Shown: positions 43,418 to 52,333 of the stretch, piece by piece
How positions within the stretch are numbered: position 1 is the first letter of the stretch
How the letters are laid out: each line of letters opens with the position of its first letter
Assembly (NCBI GenBank): GCA_934364805.1
Contig: CAKRMH010000001.1
Location: 62,001-126,000, forward strand
Direction: 5' to 3'
Source of the DNA: an uncultured Lachnospiraceae bacterium
GTDB taxonomy: Bacteria > Bacillota > Clostridia > Lachnospirales > Lachnospiraceae
Length of the DNA stretch: 64,000 nucleotides
Program-made: the position numbers and the translations under genes
The notes under the pieces: model-generated
What the model was told of the DNA's origin: nothing
The model's input: only the letters and a program-made list of their open reading frames with translations
The model's database searches: none

Positions 43418-43430
43418 TTTGACTATCAAA
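43418..43430. promoter_or_regulatory. FabT-like operator, downstream of the degV promoter
   Basis: TTTGACTATCAAA is an interrupted palindrome that matches the TTTGA-TATCAAA box bound by the MarR-family regulator FabT in streptococci. It lies between the -10 box and the degV start codon, where a bound repressor would block transcription. Confidence 0.6.
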
Positions 43431-43438
43431 CAAAATAC

Positions 43439-43467
43439 AATATAACGGAATGAAACCTGTTTGTCAA
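43439..43467 (-). promoter_or_regulatory. Promoter for degV
   Basis: On the minus strand TTGACA and TATATT are separated by 17 bases. It is a near-consensus sigma-A promoter, framed by two FabT-like boxes. Confidence 0.75.
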
Positions 43468-43472
43468 GATAT

Positions 43473-43485
43473 TTTGATAATCAAA
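43473..43485. promoter_or_regulatory. FabT-like operator, upstream of the degV promoter
   Basis: TTTGATAATCAAA lies six bases upstream of the -35 box of the degV promoter. It is a second copy of the palindrome, differing at the centre only. Confidence 0.6.
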
Positions 43486-43578
43486 CTATTTTTAGCACTC
43501 AAACGATTGTGAAACAGGGGGGAATGTTGACGAGTAGTGAGAAAGAAAATATAATAAAATAAAACTTTCAACAACAAT

Positions 43579-43605
43579 GCTTCTGCAAGGGAAAATTGCA
43601 GAAGC
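43579..43605 (+). promoter_or_regulatory. Hairpin in the leader of the phosphopantetheinyl transferase gene
   Basis: GCTTCTGCAA and TTGCAGAAGC form a perfect ten-pair stem with a seven-base purine-rich loop, 15 bases before the start codon. There is no T-tract after it, so it may affect translation or RNA stability rather than end transcription. Confidence 0.5.
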
Positions 43606-43620
43606 GAACGGAGAAATAAA

Positions 43621-44289
43621 ATGATCCAACTATCAATTCAGTCTATAAAACCGTATCTTCAGGATGAATTCCTGTTTGAACAGAAATTCAATACGTTAAA
43701 TTCGCTCCGGAAGGATAAAATTACCGCCTTAAAGAAAAGAGAGGATCAATGCCGGTCTCTGGCAGCCGGAGTGCTGCTTCAGAATGCACTGGAAAAAGCC
43801 GGAATTGATGATCGGTCAGTTCAGTTTCAGGTGAATGAACATGGCAAGATGTCCATTGCAGAATATCCGGACTTTTATTTTAATCTCAGTCATTCAGGTG
43901 ATTATGCGGTCTGCGCAGTGGCCGATCAGCCGGTTGGTATTGACATTGAAAAGATACGGGGACGGAAAGAAACGCAGTTACAGCGTCTGATCCGGCACGT
44001 CTGTACAGAGGAAGAGAAGGAATGTCTGATGCGTTTTGAGGGTGAGAGGCTGGAAGAAGAATTTGTCCGGATCTGGACAAAAAAAGAGAGCTATACGAAA
44101 GCAATGGGGATGGGATTACAGATACCATTTCACGAGGTCAATACTTTGCAACAGGGCTTTTATTATCTGAATGAAACGCTGGAAGGATACATGATCTGTG
44201 CAGCAACGATAGAAAGCCAAACTTGCATTTGCCAGGAACAAATGGTAACATCAATAGGCAGGAGGAACGCAGAATGCATGACGAATTAA
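43621..44289 (+). CDS. 4'-phosphopantetheinyl transferase, Sfp type
   Basis: This 222-residue transferase moves the phosphopantetheine arm of CoA to a carrier protein serine. The two family motifs are GIDIEKIRG near 103 and WTKKESYTKAMGMGL near 150, with the metal-binding Asp and Glu present. Sfp-type enzymes serve fatty acid, polyketide or peptide synthases. No such synthase is in the window, so the target may be the housekeeping acyl carrier protein. The location opposite the FakB-type gene fits a lipid role. It overlaps the next gene by 16 bases. Confidence 0.88.
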   Translation: MIQLSIQSIKPYLQDEFLFEQKFNTLNSLRKDKITALKKREDQCRSLAAGVLLQNALEKAGIDDRSVQFQVNEHGKMSIAEYPDFYFNLSHSGDYAVCAVADQPVGIDIEKIRGRKETQLQRLIRHVCTEEEKECLMRFEGERLEEEFVRIWTKKESYTKAMGMGLQIPFHEVNTLQQGFYYLNETLEGYMICAATIESQTCICQEQMVTSIGRRNAECMTN

Positions 44290-44777
44290 CAGAAAATGAT
44301 ATTAAAAAAATGGAAGCAGAGATCGAACATCGTAAGCTTGTTGTGCGCAGGCAGGCTCTTGAGGATGTCAAGGAGGCTCGTGCACAGGGAGATCTGAGTG
44401 AGAACTTTGAATATAAAGCAGCCAAGAAGTTCAAAAATGAGAATGAAAGCAGAATCCGTTATCTGGAAAAGATGATCAAAACTGCAGTGATCATTTCCGA
44501 TGAGTCAAAGGATGACGAGGTTGGCATGAACAATACGGTGGATGTTTATTTTGAAGATGATGATGAAACAGAAACCTATAAGATCGTAACAACTGTCCGG
44601 GGAAATTCATTAAAGAACCTGATCAGCAAGGAATCACCACTTGGAGCTGCAATTTTTGGAAAAAAAGTCGGGGATCGCTGTGAGGTAAAGGTGAATGACA
44701 GCTACTCTTATTTTGTACAGATCAGAAAAATTGACAATACAACAGACGACGGTAGTGATGCACTGCGCAAATTTTAA
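44274..44777 (+). CDS. greA: GreA/GreB-family transcription elongation factor
   Basis: This is a 167-residue Gre factor. It has an N-terminal coiled-coil hairpin with the acidic tip in ARAQGDLSENFEYKAAKKF, and a C-terminal FKBP-like domain (about 85-160). The tip acidic residues that stimulate RNA polymerase transcript cleavage are present. The ATG at 44274 has AGGAGGAACGCAG upstream. A longer frame from 44223 is in the overlap with the transferase gene and has no site. It may be a second Gre paralogue rather than the main GreA. Confidence 0.88.
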   Translation: MHDELTENDIKKMEAEIEHRKLVVRRQALEDVKEARAQGDLSENFEYKAAKKFKNENESRIRYLEKMIKTAVIISDESKDDEVGMNNTVDVYFEDDDETETYKIVTTVRGNSLKNLISKESPLGAAIFGKKVGDRCEVKVNDSYSYFVQIRKIDNTTDDGSDALRKF

Positions 44778-44805
44778 GTAAAACATAAGAAAAGAAAGGG
44801 TTAGT

Positions 44806-45675
44806 ATGAAAGTATCAGATATTTTAAAAAAAGACACAGTTACCATTTCGTGTGAACTTTTTCCACCGAAACAGGGATCACAGCTTGAAAATTATAAAAA
44901 GATCGTTGCAGAAACGGCAGCATTGAAGCCGGCATACATCAGCTGCACGTATGGTGCGACCGGTGGAACCAGTGATTACACGGTTGAGATTGCGGACGCA
45001 ATCAATGCAAATCATATTCCGGCAATTGCGCATCTTACCTGTGCATCTTCTACGAAAGAGAAGGTCCGTTCTGTGATTACAGAATTAAAAGAGCGTAACA
45101 TCGAAAATATTCTGGCTTTAAGAGGGGATATTCCGGAGCAGGCAGATTTCCCGTTACCGGATCAGTATCATCATGCATATGAACTGATCGAGGAGATCAG
45201 ATCCATGGGTGATTTCTGTATTGGAGGAGCATGCTATCCGGAAGGACATCCAGAGGCTGCTACCATGGATGAGGATCTGGATCACCTGAAAGAGAAGGTA
45301 GACGCAGGGTGCGATTATCTGACAACACAGATGTTTTTTGATAACAGTATCTATTATAATTTTATGTACAAAGCATTGAAAAAGGGAATTCATGTTCCTG
45401 TAGTAGCAGGAATTATGCCGGTTACCAATGCGTCGCAGGTAAAAAGGATCATTTCCTTATCCGGGAACCTGGTACCGGCGAAGTTTACGAATATTGTAGA
45501 TCGTTTTGGAAATGATCCACAGGCAATGAAACAGGCAGGAATCGCATATGCGACAGAACAGATCATTGATCTGATCGCAAACGGTGCTAATCACGTACAT
45601 ATCTATTCTATGAACAAACCGGATGTTGCTGGCGCAATCATGGATAATCTTTCGCATATCTATGTGAGAGAGTAA
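44806..45675 (+). CDS. metF: Methylenetetrahydrofolate reductase
   Basis: MetF makes 5-methyltetrahydrofolate, the methyl donor for methionine from homocysteine. The 289-residue protein starts with ISCELFPPKQGSQL, has the YGATGG loop near 46, ALRGD near 106, and the FAD-contacting DYLTTQMFFDN near 168. It is the short, single-domain bacterial form. It stands 28 bases after the gre gene and before a terminator. It links functionally with metA and metY elsewhere in the window. No S-box is seen upstream. Confidence 0.93.
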   Translation: MKVSDILKKDTVTISCELFPPKQGSQLENYKKIVAETAALKPAYISCTYGATGGTSDYTVEIADAINANHIPAIAHLTCASSTKEKVRSVITELKERNIENILALRGDIPEQADFPLPDQYHHAYELIEEIRSMGDFCIGGACYPEGHPEAATMDEDLDHLKEKVDAGCDYLTTQMFFDNSIYYNFMYKALKKGIHVPVVAGIMPVTNASQVKRIISLSGNLVPAKFTNIVDRFGNDPQAMKQAGIAYATEQIIDLIANGANHVHIYSMNKPDVAGAIMDNLSHIYVRE

Positions 45676-45699
45676 GAAAAAACCTATCAGAAATTACAG

Positions 45700-45737
45700 G
45701 ACCAAAGAAACAAAATCTGTTTCTTTGGTCTTTTTTT
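45700..45737 (+). terminator. Terminator after metF
   Basis: ACCAAAGAAACA and TGTTTCTTTGGT form a 12-pair stem followed by eight T residues. Confidence 0.92.
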
Positions 45738-45753
45738 TATTTTCCAGGAATAT

Positions 45754-45807
45754 TTGGATAACCTCCCTCATAAGATATAAGGATGGCAAAATTCTGGATC
45801 TTATATC
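45754..45807 (+). promoter_or_regulatory. Putative pilus operon promoter with overlapping inverted repeat
   Basis: TTGGAT, a 16-base spacer and TATAAG form a weak promoter. GATATAAG (45774-45781) overlaps the -10 box and recurs as its reverse complement CTTATATC at 45800-45807, around the expected start of transcription. This is a candidate operator. Confidence 0.45.
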
Positions 45808-45860
45808 AGGTCTGTAAAAGAGCAGCAAATATTTAGAAAGAAGTGGAGGGCTGATGAAGT

Positions 45861-48278
45861 ATGAAAATACGAAAAGCTGCGCTGGCTTTTCTACTGACAG
45901 CAATTATGTTAGTTGGAACCGGATATGGTGGTTTTTCTCTGCTGGCAGAGGAAACGACTGGAACGATACATACAGAGGATACAGCAGGATTAATTGACAT
46001 TAGTTTATACGATTATGATGTGAATGAAATTTACAGTGATCTCTGCTTTCTTGGAGATCCGGGATGGACCTGGCCGAGATACAACAGGTGGGTTGGAGCC
46101 TGGGGATATTCGGATGACCATGTTGCGGTGCAGGGAATTATGGACCGCAATCTATATACAAAAGATGGATACATAACAACCGCAGAGGATAATTATGAGG
46201 GTTTTCCGGTCGTGACGGCAGGCGGAAGAATGGCATATACGAATGCCAGGTATGGTCTTTTATCGGAGCAGACATGTGTTGCATCCGGACTGAATCATCT
46301 GTTTGTACGGGATGCACAGGGGTATTACAGCTACGATAGTGCCAAAAATTATGCATATTATGATGCCTCTGGAAATAATTCACAGAAAGATTTTACGGTA
46401 TATGATGTACCAAAAAATGGAAATTTTATGCCGCTTCGTGATATTACGGAATCGGAATCCTGGTATTACGGAATGACGGTAGGTTTCAATTTTATCCAGC
46501 CTCAGAATGGACAGGTGGAAGGGCAGGATATGACGTTTTCCTTTTCCGGAGATGATGATGTCTGGGTATTTGTAGATGGACATCTGGTTCTTGATCTTGG
46601 CGGAATTCATTCAAAAGTCGGAGGAACGATCAATTTTGCTACAGGAGAAGTCAAAGTCGATGGAGTGGTAAATGAAGCAGACTCGGGAATTGGAAATACG
46701 TTAGGTCAGACAACATCACTGCAGCAGATCTTTGGGCTTGAAAAAGCAACATTTGAAGATTGCTCCGAGCACCGTCTGGAGTTCATTTACCTGGAGCGTG
46801 GAGCTACGGTGTCAAACTGTTCCTTGAAGTTTAATATGCCGCCGGTTCCGAAAGATGCTTTAAAGATTACAAAACAGATCACGAATACAGACAAACAGAG
46901 TTATGCTAATGCGGAGTTCCCATTTCAGATATATCTGGAAAAGGAAAACGGTACGGATATCTTTGAAACAATGCCGGAAGGAACGCCGTATCAGATTTGG
47001 GAAGATGGCGTGGATACCGGTCAGAGACGTGCAGTTTCAGAAGATGGAAGTTTTCGCCTGAAGGATGGACAGACCGCTGTATTTCCGGATATTATGCGCA
47101 ATCTGAAGTATTACGTGGAAGAAAAAGAAATCCAAAGTGATGAGTATGATCAGGTCAGCCTTTCGAATGGAGAGGTGACATATCTGGATGGACAGGGAAA
47201 TACAATTGCAACAGCAGACGGGACGGTTGCCAAAGAGACTGGAACATATGCTGCAAGAAGTGAGATACGGAAGGTTGGAGGAAATTCCAGCATTGTTTTT
47301 AAGAATCAGTGTGCCAGGGACAATATCAGAAATCTTCAGATCACAAAACGGCTCACAGACGGATTCCAGACAGATGATGTCTTTGATTTTCTGGTGCAAC
47401 TGGAAGATAAAGAGGGAAAACTTGTACCATATCAGGGGGATTATTTTGTTGTAAAAGATGGAAATTATTATATGCGTGATGCGGATGGAACTCTTGTTTT
47501 GGCAGATCCGCAAACGGTCTGTGGCAGTACACAAAATGGTGAGATCTCTGGAATTCCGGCAGATTATACAATTCAGATCACAGGGCTGATCGCAGGAACC
47601 GATTTTAAAGTGGATGAGATCAATCTGGATACAGAGCAGTATAATGACTGGACAAAAGAACTGGAAGATGAAACGGCAGAGCTGGCACAGATCGCAGATG
47701 CGGATGGCTGTATTCGTCTTGGAAGCGATGCACAGCTGACCATCATCAACGATCCAAAAGGAAATCTGTATGTTCAAAAAACATGGACGGGGGATGATGC
47801 AGAACATTCATCGGTTTATGTCGGATTATATCATCTGGACGAAAATGGAAATTATGTTCCGGTAGAAAATGCAGTAAAAGAACTGAATGCCTCGAATAAC
47901 TGGCAGGCGGTGTATGAACATCTGGATGTACCGGAGCAATACCGGGTGAAAGAATTAAAAGAGGTTCAGACAGAGGATGCATGTGAGTTTGAAGTGACAG
48001 ACGGGAACACAACACGCCATTGGAAGGGCATGGAATCCGGGGAAACAATGAAAGAAGCGTATCTGGAGTACCAGGTATCCTATGGAGATATGCAGCAGAC
48101 AGAAAACGGTAAGCGGGATTATACACAGGTAATCACCAATATCATGCAGGAAAGGGAAGTTTATGAACTCCCGGAAGCAGGAGGTACTGGAAATGGAAGG
48201 TTTTTGTTTGCGGGAATTGCTTTTCTTATGACAGCATCAGCGGTTTTGATTCATAAAATAAAATTTCAAAATATATAA
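45861..48278 (+). CDS. Surface adhesin / tip pilin with fibro-slime and Cna-B domains
   Basis: This is an 805-residue secreted protein. The order is a signal peptide (about 1-30), a fibro-slime domain with DDDVWVFVDGHLVLDLGGIH near residues 232-251, then at least three beta-sandwich repeats of the Cna-B type (about 330-420, 490-590, 625-720), a sorting signal LPEAG at 770-774, a membrane segment and a short basic tail. It should be joined by a pilus sortase, probably as the tip adhesin, since it is the largest and first gene of the operon. The ligand is unknown. The fibro-slime domain occurs in cell-surface and slime proteins. Confidence 0.88.
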   Translation: MKIRKAALAFLLTAIMLVGTGYGGFSLLAEETTGTIHTEDTAGLIDISLYDYDVNEIYSDLCFLGDPGWTWPRYNRWVGAWGYSDDHVAVQGIMDRNLYTKDGYITTAEDNYEGFPVVTAGGRMAYTNARYGLLSEQTCVASGLNHLFVRDAQGYYSYDSAKNYAYYDASGNNSQKDFTVYDVPKNGNFMPLRDITESESWYYGMTVGFNFIQPQNGQVEGQDMTFSFSGDDDVWVFVDGHLVLDLGGIHSKVGGTINFATGEVKVDGVVNEADSGIGNTLGQTTSLQQIFGLEKATFEDCSEHRLEFIYLERGATVSNCSLKFNMPPVPKDALKITKQITNTDKQSYANAEFPFQIYLEKENGTDIFETMPEGTPYQIWEDGVDTGQRRAVSEDGSFRLKDGQTAVFPDIMRNLKYYVEEKEIQSDEYDQVSLSNGEVTYLDGQGNTIATADGTVAKETGTYAARSEIRKVGGNSSIVFKNQCARDNIRNLQITKRLTDGFQTDDVFDFLVQLEDKEGKLVPYQGDYFVVKDGNYYMRDADGTLVLADPQTVCGSTQNGEISGIPADYTIQITGLIAGTDFKVDEINLDTEQYNDWTKELEDETAELAQIADADGCIRLGSDAQLTIINDPKGNLYVQKTWTGDDAEHSSVYVGLYHLDENGNYVPVENAVKELNASNNWQAVYEHLDVPEQYRVKELKEVQTEDACEFEVTDGNTTRHWKGMESGETMKEAYLEYQVSYGDMQQTENGKRDYTQVITNIMQEREVYELPEAGGTGNGRFLFAGIAFLMTASAVLIHKIKFQNI

Positions 48279-48291
48279 AAGGAGATCAAAT

Positions 48292-49761
48292 ATGAAATTA
48301 AAGAAAATAGCAGCAGTGATTATGATGGCAGCAATGATTGGAGGAACAGGAGTGACTGCATATGCACAGGATGCAAAGCCGGTCACGATTGATGTACAAA
48401 AGGCTGGAGAAACTGCACAATTCCAGTATCTGCAGTTAATTTGTGCAGATAATTCGACAGAGACGGGATGGGCATTTACCTCAGATGACATTGCAAAGAA
48501 TTACAGGGATGCATTTGGAAGCGAATATTCGGATCAGCAGCTGATCTGGATGCTTATTCAAAAAGCGGATCCAGATGCAAAAGTTCCAGACGGAACCAGA
48601 ACGATCGATGATGGACAGATTGCAGATGCACTGGAGAATGTTGCAAATGGAAATTATGAGTTGTCTGAGAAAGTAAAAAAAATTATGGTAGAAGAACCTG
48701 GTCTTTATTATATTGCTGGTACAGAACAGGATTATACGTACAGTCCTATGGCTGCTTATGCAGGATTTACATATGAAACCAGAGGAAATCTGAAAGGTGA
48801 GCTTACCACGAATGGCATAACTGCCAAAAAGGCGACAGAACATATTGTAAAAAGTGCACAGGATGAGGATAAAGTAACCGAGATTGGAAGAACGGTCACT
48901 TATGAGATCACCTCTGTCGTTCCGTATTTTGCTGAAAATACAACGAATCGTGGATATTGGGTAAATGACAAACTGAGCGGAGCAGAATACGTTACCAGTG
49001 AAAATAAGATCCAGTTAAAAGTTTCCGTTGGCGATGCAGAGGAGCAAACCTATACCGCAGATGTGGTCAAAAATGAGGATGGTACACAAAGCTTTTACGC
49101 AGATTTAAGTAAGATTGTAGCAGATAATTCCAATGCCAATAAAGAGATCCGCATTACATACCAGGTTGTGGTAACAGACGTTACAGTTGGAAACACAGCA
49201 TCGATCGGAAACGGGGAGAATGATCCTGAATTTGGAACAGACGAAGAGAAACTGTATACTGGAAATATTACAATTACCAAGTATGCAAGTGATAAAGATA
49301 ACGATGATCTTTCCGATAACGGCAAGCTTGCAGGTGCCAGATTTAAAGTCTATAAGAAGTCTTCGGATGACAGCAGAGAATATGCGGTATTCCAGAAAGT
49401 GAACGGAAGATATCTGTTTGATGGATGGAAAACAGAAGCTGAAGCAACAGAGATTGAGACCGGTGAAGATGGAACCGCAAAAGTAGAGGGACTGGATCTT
49501 GGAACCTATTATTTTGAGGAGACAAAAGCTCCAAAAGGATACAGTGTCAATAAAAAGGATGTCAGTGCAACAGTTACTCTTGGAAACGAAGAAATTGCGA
49601 CCGGAACAGTTGCAGAAGATACTTATATGATCGATACAACGTTGTCCGGCCTTCCATCTGCAGGTGGAGTTGGAACTGCCATTTTCACAATTGCAGGCTG
49701 CAGCATTATGATCGCAGCAGCCGGATACGGCATTATGGCACATCGCAAAGCTGAAAGATAA
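48292..49761 (+). CDS. Major pilin backbone subunit
   Basis: This 489-residue pilin has an N-terminal signal peptide (about 1-26), two large domains, and a C-terminal Cna-B/SpaA-type domain (about 325-440) with ETKAPKGY, the E-box-like motif whose Glu helps form isopeptide bonds. The sorting signal LPSAG is at 454-458, followed by a hydrophobic segment and HRKAER. Repeated Lys-containing strands could take part in polymerisation, but the pilin lysine was not identified. It lies between the tip adhesin and a class C sortase, the usual order for Gram-positive pili. AAAGGAGATCAAAT precedes the start. Confidence 0.88.
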   Translation: MKLKKIAAVIMMAAMIGGTGVTAYAQDAKPVTIDVQKAGETAQFQYLQLICADNSTETGWAFTSDDIAKNYRDAFGSEYSDQQLIWMLIQKADPDAKVPDGTRTIDDGQIADALENVANGNYELSEKVKKIMVEEPGLYYIAGTEQDYTYSPMAAYAGFTYETRGNLKGELTTNGITAKKATEHIVKSAQDEDKVTEIGRTVTYEITSVVPYFAENTTNRGYWVNDKLSGAEYVTSENKIQLKVSVGDAEEQTYTADVVKNEDGTQSFYADLSKIVADNSNANKEIRITYQVVVTDVTVGNTASIGNGENDPEFGTDEEKLYTGNITITKYASDKDNDDLSDNGKLAGARFKVYKKSSDDSREYAVFQKVNGRYLFDGWKTEAEATEIETGEDGTAKVEGLDLGTYYFEETKAPKGYSVNKKDVSATVTLGNEEIATGTVAEDTYMIDTTLSGLPSAGGVGTAIFTIAGCSIMIAAAGYGIMAHRKAER

Positions 49762-49767
49762 AAAGAA

Positions 49768-50685
49768 ATGAAAAGAAACATCCGGATGAAGAAGAAAATA
49801 ACAACTGCAGGGATCGGCATCATCTTTTTCATCGGGATGGCTCTTATGCTGTATCCTATGGCAGCAGATATGTGGAATGATTACAGGCAAAAGAAGCTGA
49901 TCAGCAATTATGAAGCTGCCGTAGAAGAACTGGAAGAAAAAGAATATAAAGAACAATGGGAAAGGGCACAGAACTTTAATCAACAAATGGATACCTGCAG
50001 TCCATACGAAGATGCATTTGGAATTTGCGATGGAGAGATGGAACAGACCGAATACTGGAAGATACTGAATGTGTCCGGGGATGGAATCATGGGGTATCTG
50101 TCGATTCCAAAGATCAATGTCAGACTTTCGATTTACCATGGAACGAAAGAGGAAGTTCTGCAGACCGGAGTCGGGCATTTAAATGGCACTTCACTTCCGG
50201 TTGGGGGTGAGGGAACGCATTGTACGCTTGTTGCGCACAGAGGACTGCCCGGAGCAAGGTTGTTTACGGATCTGGATCAGATCGAAGAAGGTGAACGGTT
50301 TTACATTCATATTTTGGATCAGACGCTGGCATATGAAGTCTGTGAAATACTTCCGATGGTGGATAAGACGGACCGGGAAGCAATTACAAAGGCTCTGGCA
50401 ATCCGGGAAGGAGAAGATCTTGTAACACTGTATACCTGTACGCCTTATGGTGTAAATTCACATCGTCTGCTGGTGACAGGAAGAAGGATTCCATATAAAG
50501 AAAATGGAAAAACGGAAAATGATTCTGAGAATAAAACCACTTTTTTCACAAAGAAATATGCAGGAGTTTATATTTTGGCAGGCGTGCTGGTTTTAACAGG
50601 CGTCGCATATGGAGTACGAAAAATATTGATAGGTAAGAAAATACAGAAAGAAAAAGAACGAGATTGGAAAGGAGGCGGAAAATGA
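49768..50685 (+). CDS. Class C (pilus) sortase
   Basis: This is a 305-residue sortase that should polymerise the pilin subunits. It has an N-terminal membrane helix (about 10-30), the catalytic His157 in VAHRGLPGARLF, Cys224 in TLYTCTPYGVNSHRLLVTG, and a second membrane helix near the C-terminus (about 262-285), which is typical of class C enzymes. The start is close after the pilin stop, with a weak ribosome site. An internal ATG at 49786 is an alternative. It ends by overlapping the next gene by four bases. Confidence 0.9.
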   Translation: MKRNIRMKKKITTAGIGIIFFIGMALMLYPMAADMWNDYRQKKLISNYEAAVEELEEKEYKEQWERAQNFNQQMDTCSPYEDAFGICDGEMEQTEYWKILNVSGDGIMGYLSIPKINVRLSIYHGTKEEVLQTGVGHLNGTSLPVGGEGTHCTLVAHRGLPGARLFTDLDQIEEGERFYIHILDQTLAYEVCEILPMVDKTDREAITKALAIREGEDLVTLYTCTPYGVNSHRLLVTGRRIPYKENGKTENDSENKTTFFTKKYAGVYILAGVLVLTGVAYGVRKILIGKKIQKEKERDWKGGGK

Positions 50686-51371
50686 ATCGTATAAACTTAA
50701 AAAAAGCAAGTATTTTGTTCGTTATGGTCATTTTGCTTGCTTTGACACCGGTAAGTTCTTTTCAGGTATGGGCGAATGCGGCAGATCAGAAGCCGGAGTA
50801 TACATTAAAGCTGGAAATACCGGAGGACAGCATCTATTTTGAGGATGCCAAAAGACCGGATATTTCTGTAAAAGTGTATCAGGTTGCGGCAATTGCAGAG
50901 GATGAGATGTATCTGTTCCGAAATGAGATTGACGATATGGCAGAACAGATGTTAAATTCTGCAAAGCCTGATCTGGAAAAAGCAGCAGAGATCATTTCCG
51001 ATCAGCTGAAGTCAAAAACAGCAGATCATACAGTCTGCATAAAATCGGGAACAGGAACTGTAACAGGAATTGATCCAGGACTTTACCTTATTGCTGCAGA
51101 TCCGGCAAAAAATGAAAATTATGAATACCGTTTTCAGCCATATCTGATCAAGGTATCAGAAAACAGCATATGTGATCTGAAGATTGGGAGAACCGGGGTG
51201 GCATCTAATATAGGAACAGCACATGCAGCATCTATAAATTCCGTGTTCTGCGGAACGCGTCCGGTAAAAACACAGGATGATCTTATGGAACTGTTCTCAA
51301 TCTCACAGGGAGCGCTTATCTGTGGCATGGTCTGTGTAGGGATTGCATGGAAAAAGCACAAGAAGATATAA
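50682..51371 (+). CDS. Secreted surface protein with degenerate sorting signal
   Basis: This is a 229-residue exported protein. The signal peptide (about 1-31) is followed by a compact Cna-B-like beta domain (about 35-170), where GTVTGIDPGLYLIAADP resembles the end of such domains. At the C-terminus, RPVKTQDD precedes a hydrophobic segment and the basic tail KKHKK. The layout is that of a sortase substrate, but the motif is not LPxTG. A class B sortase is encoded next. This may be the basal or minor pilin. The ATG at 50682 has AAAGGAGGCGGAAA upstream and overlaps the srtC stop. Confidence 0.8.
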   Translation: MNRINLKKASILFVMVILLALTPVSSFQVWANAADQKPEYTLKLEIPEDSIYFEDAKRPDISVKVYQVAAIAEDEMYLFRNEIDDMAEQMLNSAKPDLEKAAEIISDQLKSKTADHTVCIKSGTGTVTGIDPGLYLIAADPAKNENYEYRFQPYLIKVSENSICDLKIGRTGVASNIGTAHAASINSVFCGTRPVKTQDDLMELFSISQGALICGMVCVGIAWKKHKKI

Positions 51372-51507
51372 AATTTAGAGTTTTCTTTACTGCTATTTTG
51401 TGTCATAATAAATAAGTATGAGACTATGGTCTGACATGAAGATCGGGCAGAGGACAGGGATGTTTATGCCGGCCGGTGAAAATGGATGCCTAGAAGGAGC
51501 AGAAAAG

Positions 51508-52329
51508 GTGCAGAAGGATAAGATAACGAATAATGAAACAACCAATAAACAAACAAGAATCCATACGGTTATTATGCTGATCGGACTGATTCTGATTATT
51601 TTTGCATGTTTTAATCTGGTAAAGATCATAAAAAATTACTATACTTCCAGAAAAATCTACGGTGATCTGAATCAGCAGTATGTTACGGAGGAGCCTGTTT
51701 CGGAAACCGTGGAAGGAACAGAGGAAGAACGTCCGTGGTATGAGCTTGCATCGGTGGATTTAAAAGCATTACAGGAGCAGAATCCGGAAGTGGCAGGATG
51801 GATTTATTTTGAAAATGAAGACATCAGTTATCCGGTCATGTATTCAGGTGACAATGAAAAATATTTAAGAACAACATGGAATGGAGTATCTGCGTCAGCG
51901 GGTTCTTTATTTATTGAGGAGGCAAATTCGCCGGATTTTGCGGATTGCCATACTTTGATCTACGGCCATAATATGAAGGATCTCAGCATGTTTGGCAAAC
52001 TGAAATATTATAAAGAGAAAGATGATTATTATGAGGATCATCAGTTTTTTCAGATTTTTTCCGGGAATGAGATCTATCGGTATCAGATTTTTGCATATGA
52101 AGATGTCGACGCAGACAGTTTTGTCTATTCGGTTCCGTATGCAGAAGATGATGCTTTTCAGGATTTCATTGATGAGATTTATAAGATATCCTATAAACAG
52201 ACTGGCGTAACGGCCACCAACATGAACAAAGTGATTACCCTTTCTACCTGTTCGAATGATGACAAACGCTTTGTTGTCCATGCGGTTCGGGTAAATCAGT
52301 ATAATACCAGTGAAGGAGAAGCTGAATAA
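51508..52329 (+). CDS. srtB: Class B sortase
   Basis: This 273-residue sortase has an N-terminal membrane anchor (about 17-38) and the class B catalytic core. YGHNMKDLSMFG carries the catalytic His, the insert helix follows, and TLSTCSNDDKRFVVHAVR carries Cys248 and Arg. The favoured start is GTG at 51508, with AGAAGGAG eight bases upstream. ATG codons at 51418 and 51460 would add an odd, charged N-terminus. It probably attaches the adjacent surface protein, or the finished pilus, to the wall. Confidence 0.85.
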   Translation: MQKDKITNNETTNKQTRIHTVIMLIGLILIIFACFNLVKIIKNYYTSRKIYGDLNQQYVTEEPVSETVEGTEEERPWYELASVDLKALQEQNPEVAGWIYFENEDISYPVMYSGDNEKYLRTTWNGVSASAGSLFIEEANSPDFADCHTLIYGHNMKDLSMFGKLKYYKEKDDYYEDHQFFQIFSGNEIYRYQIFAYEDVDADSFVYSVPYAEDDAFQDFIDEIYKISYKQTGVTATNMNKVITLSTCSNDDKRFVVHAVRVNQYNTSEGEAE

Positions 52330-52333
52330 ACCA

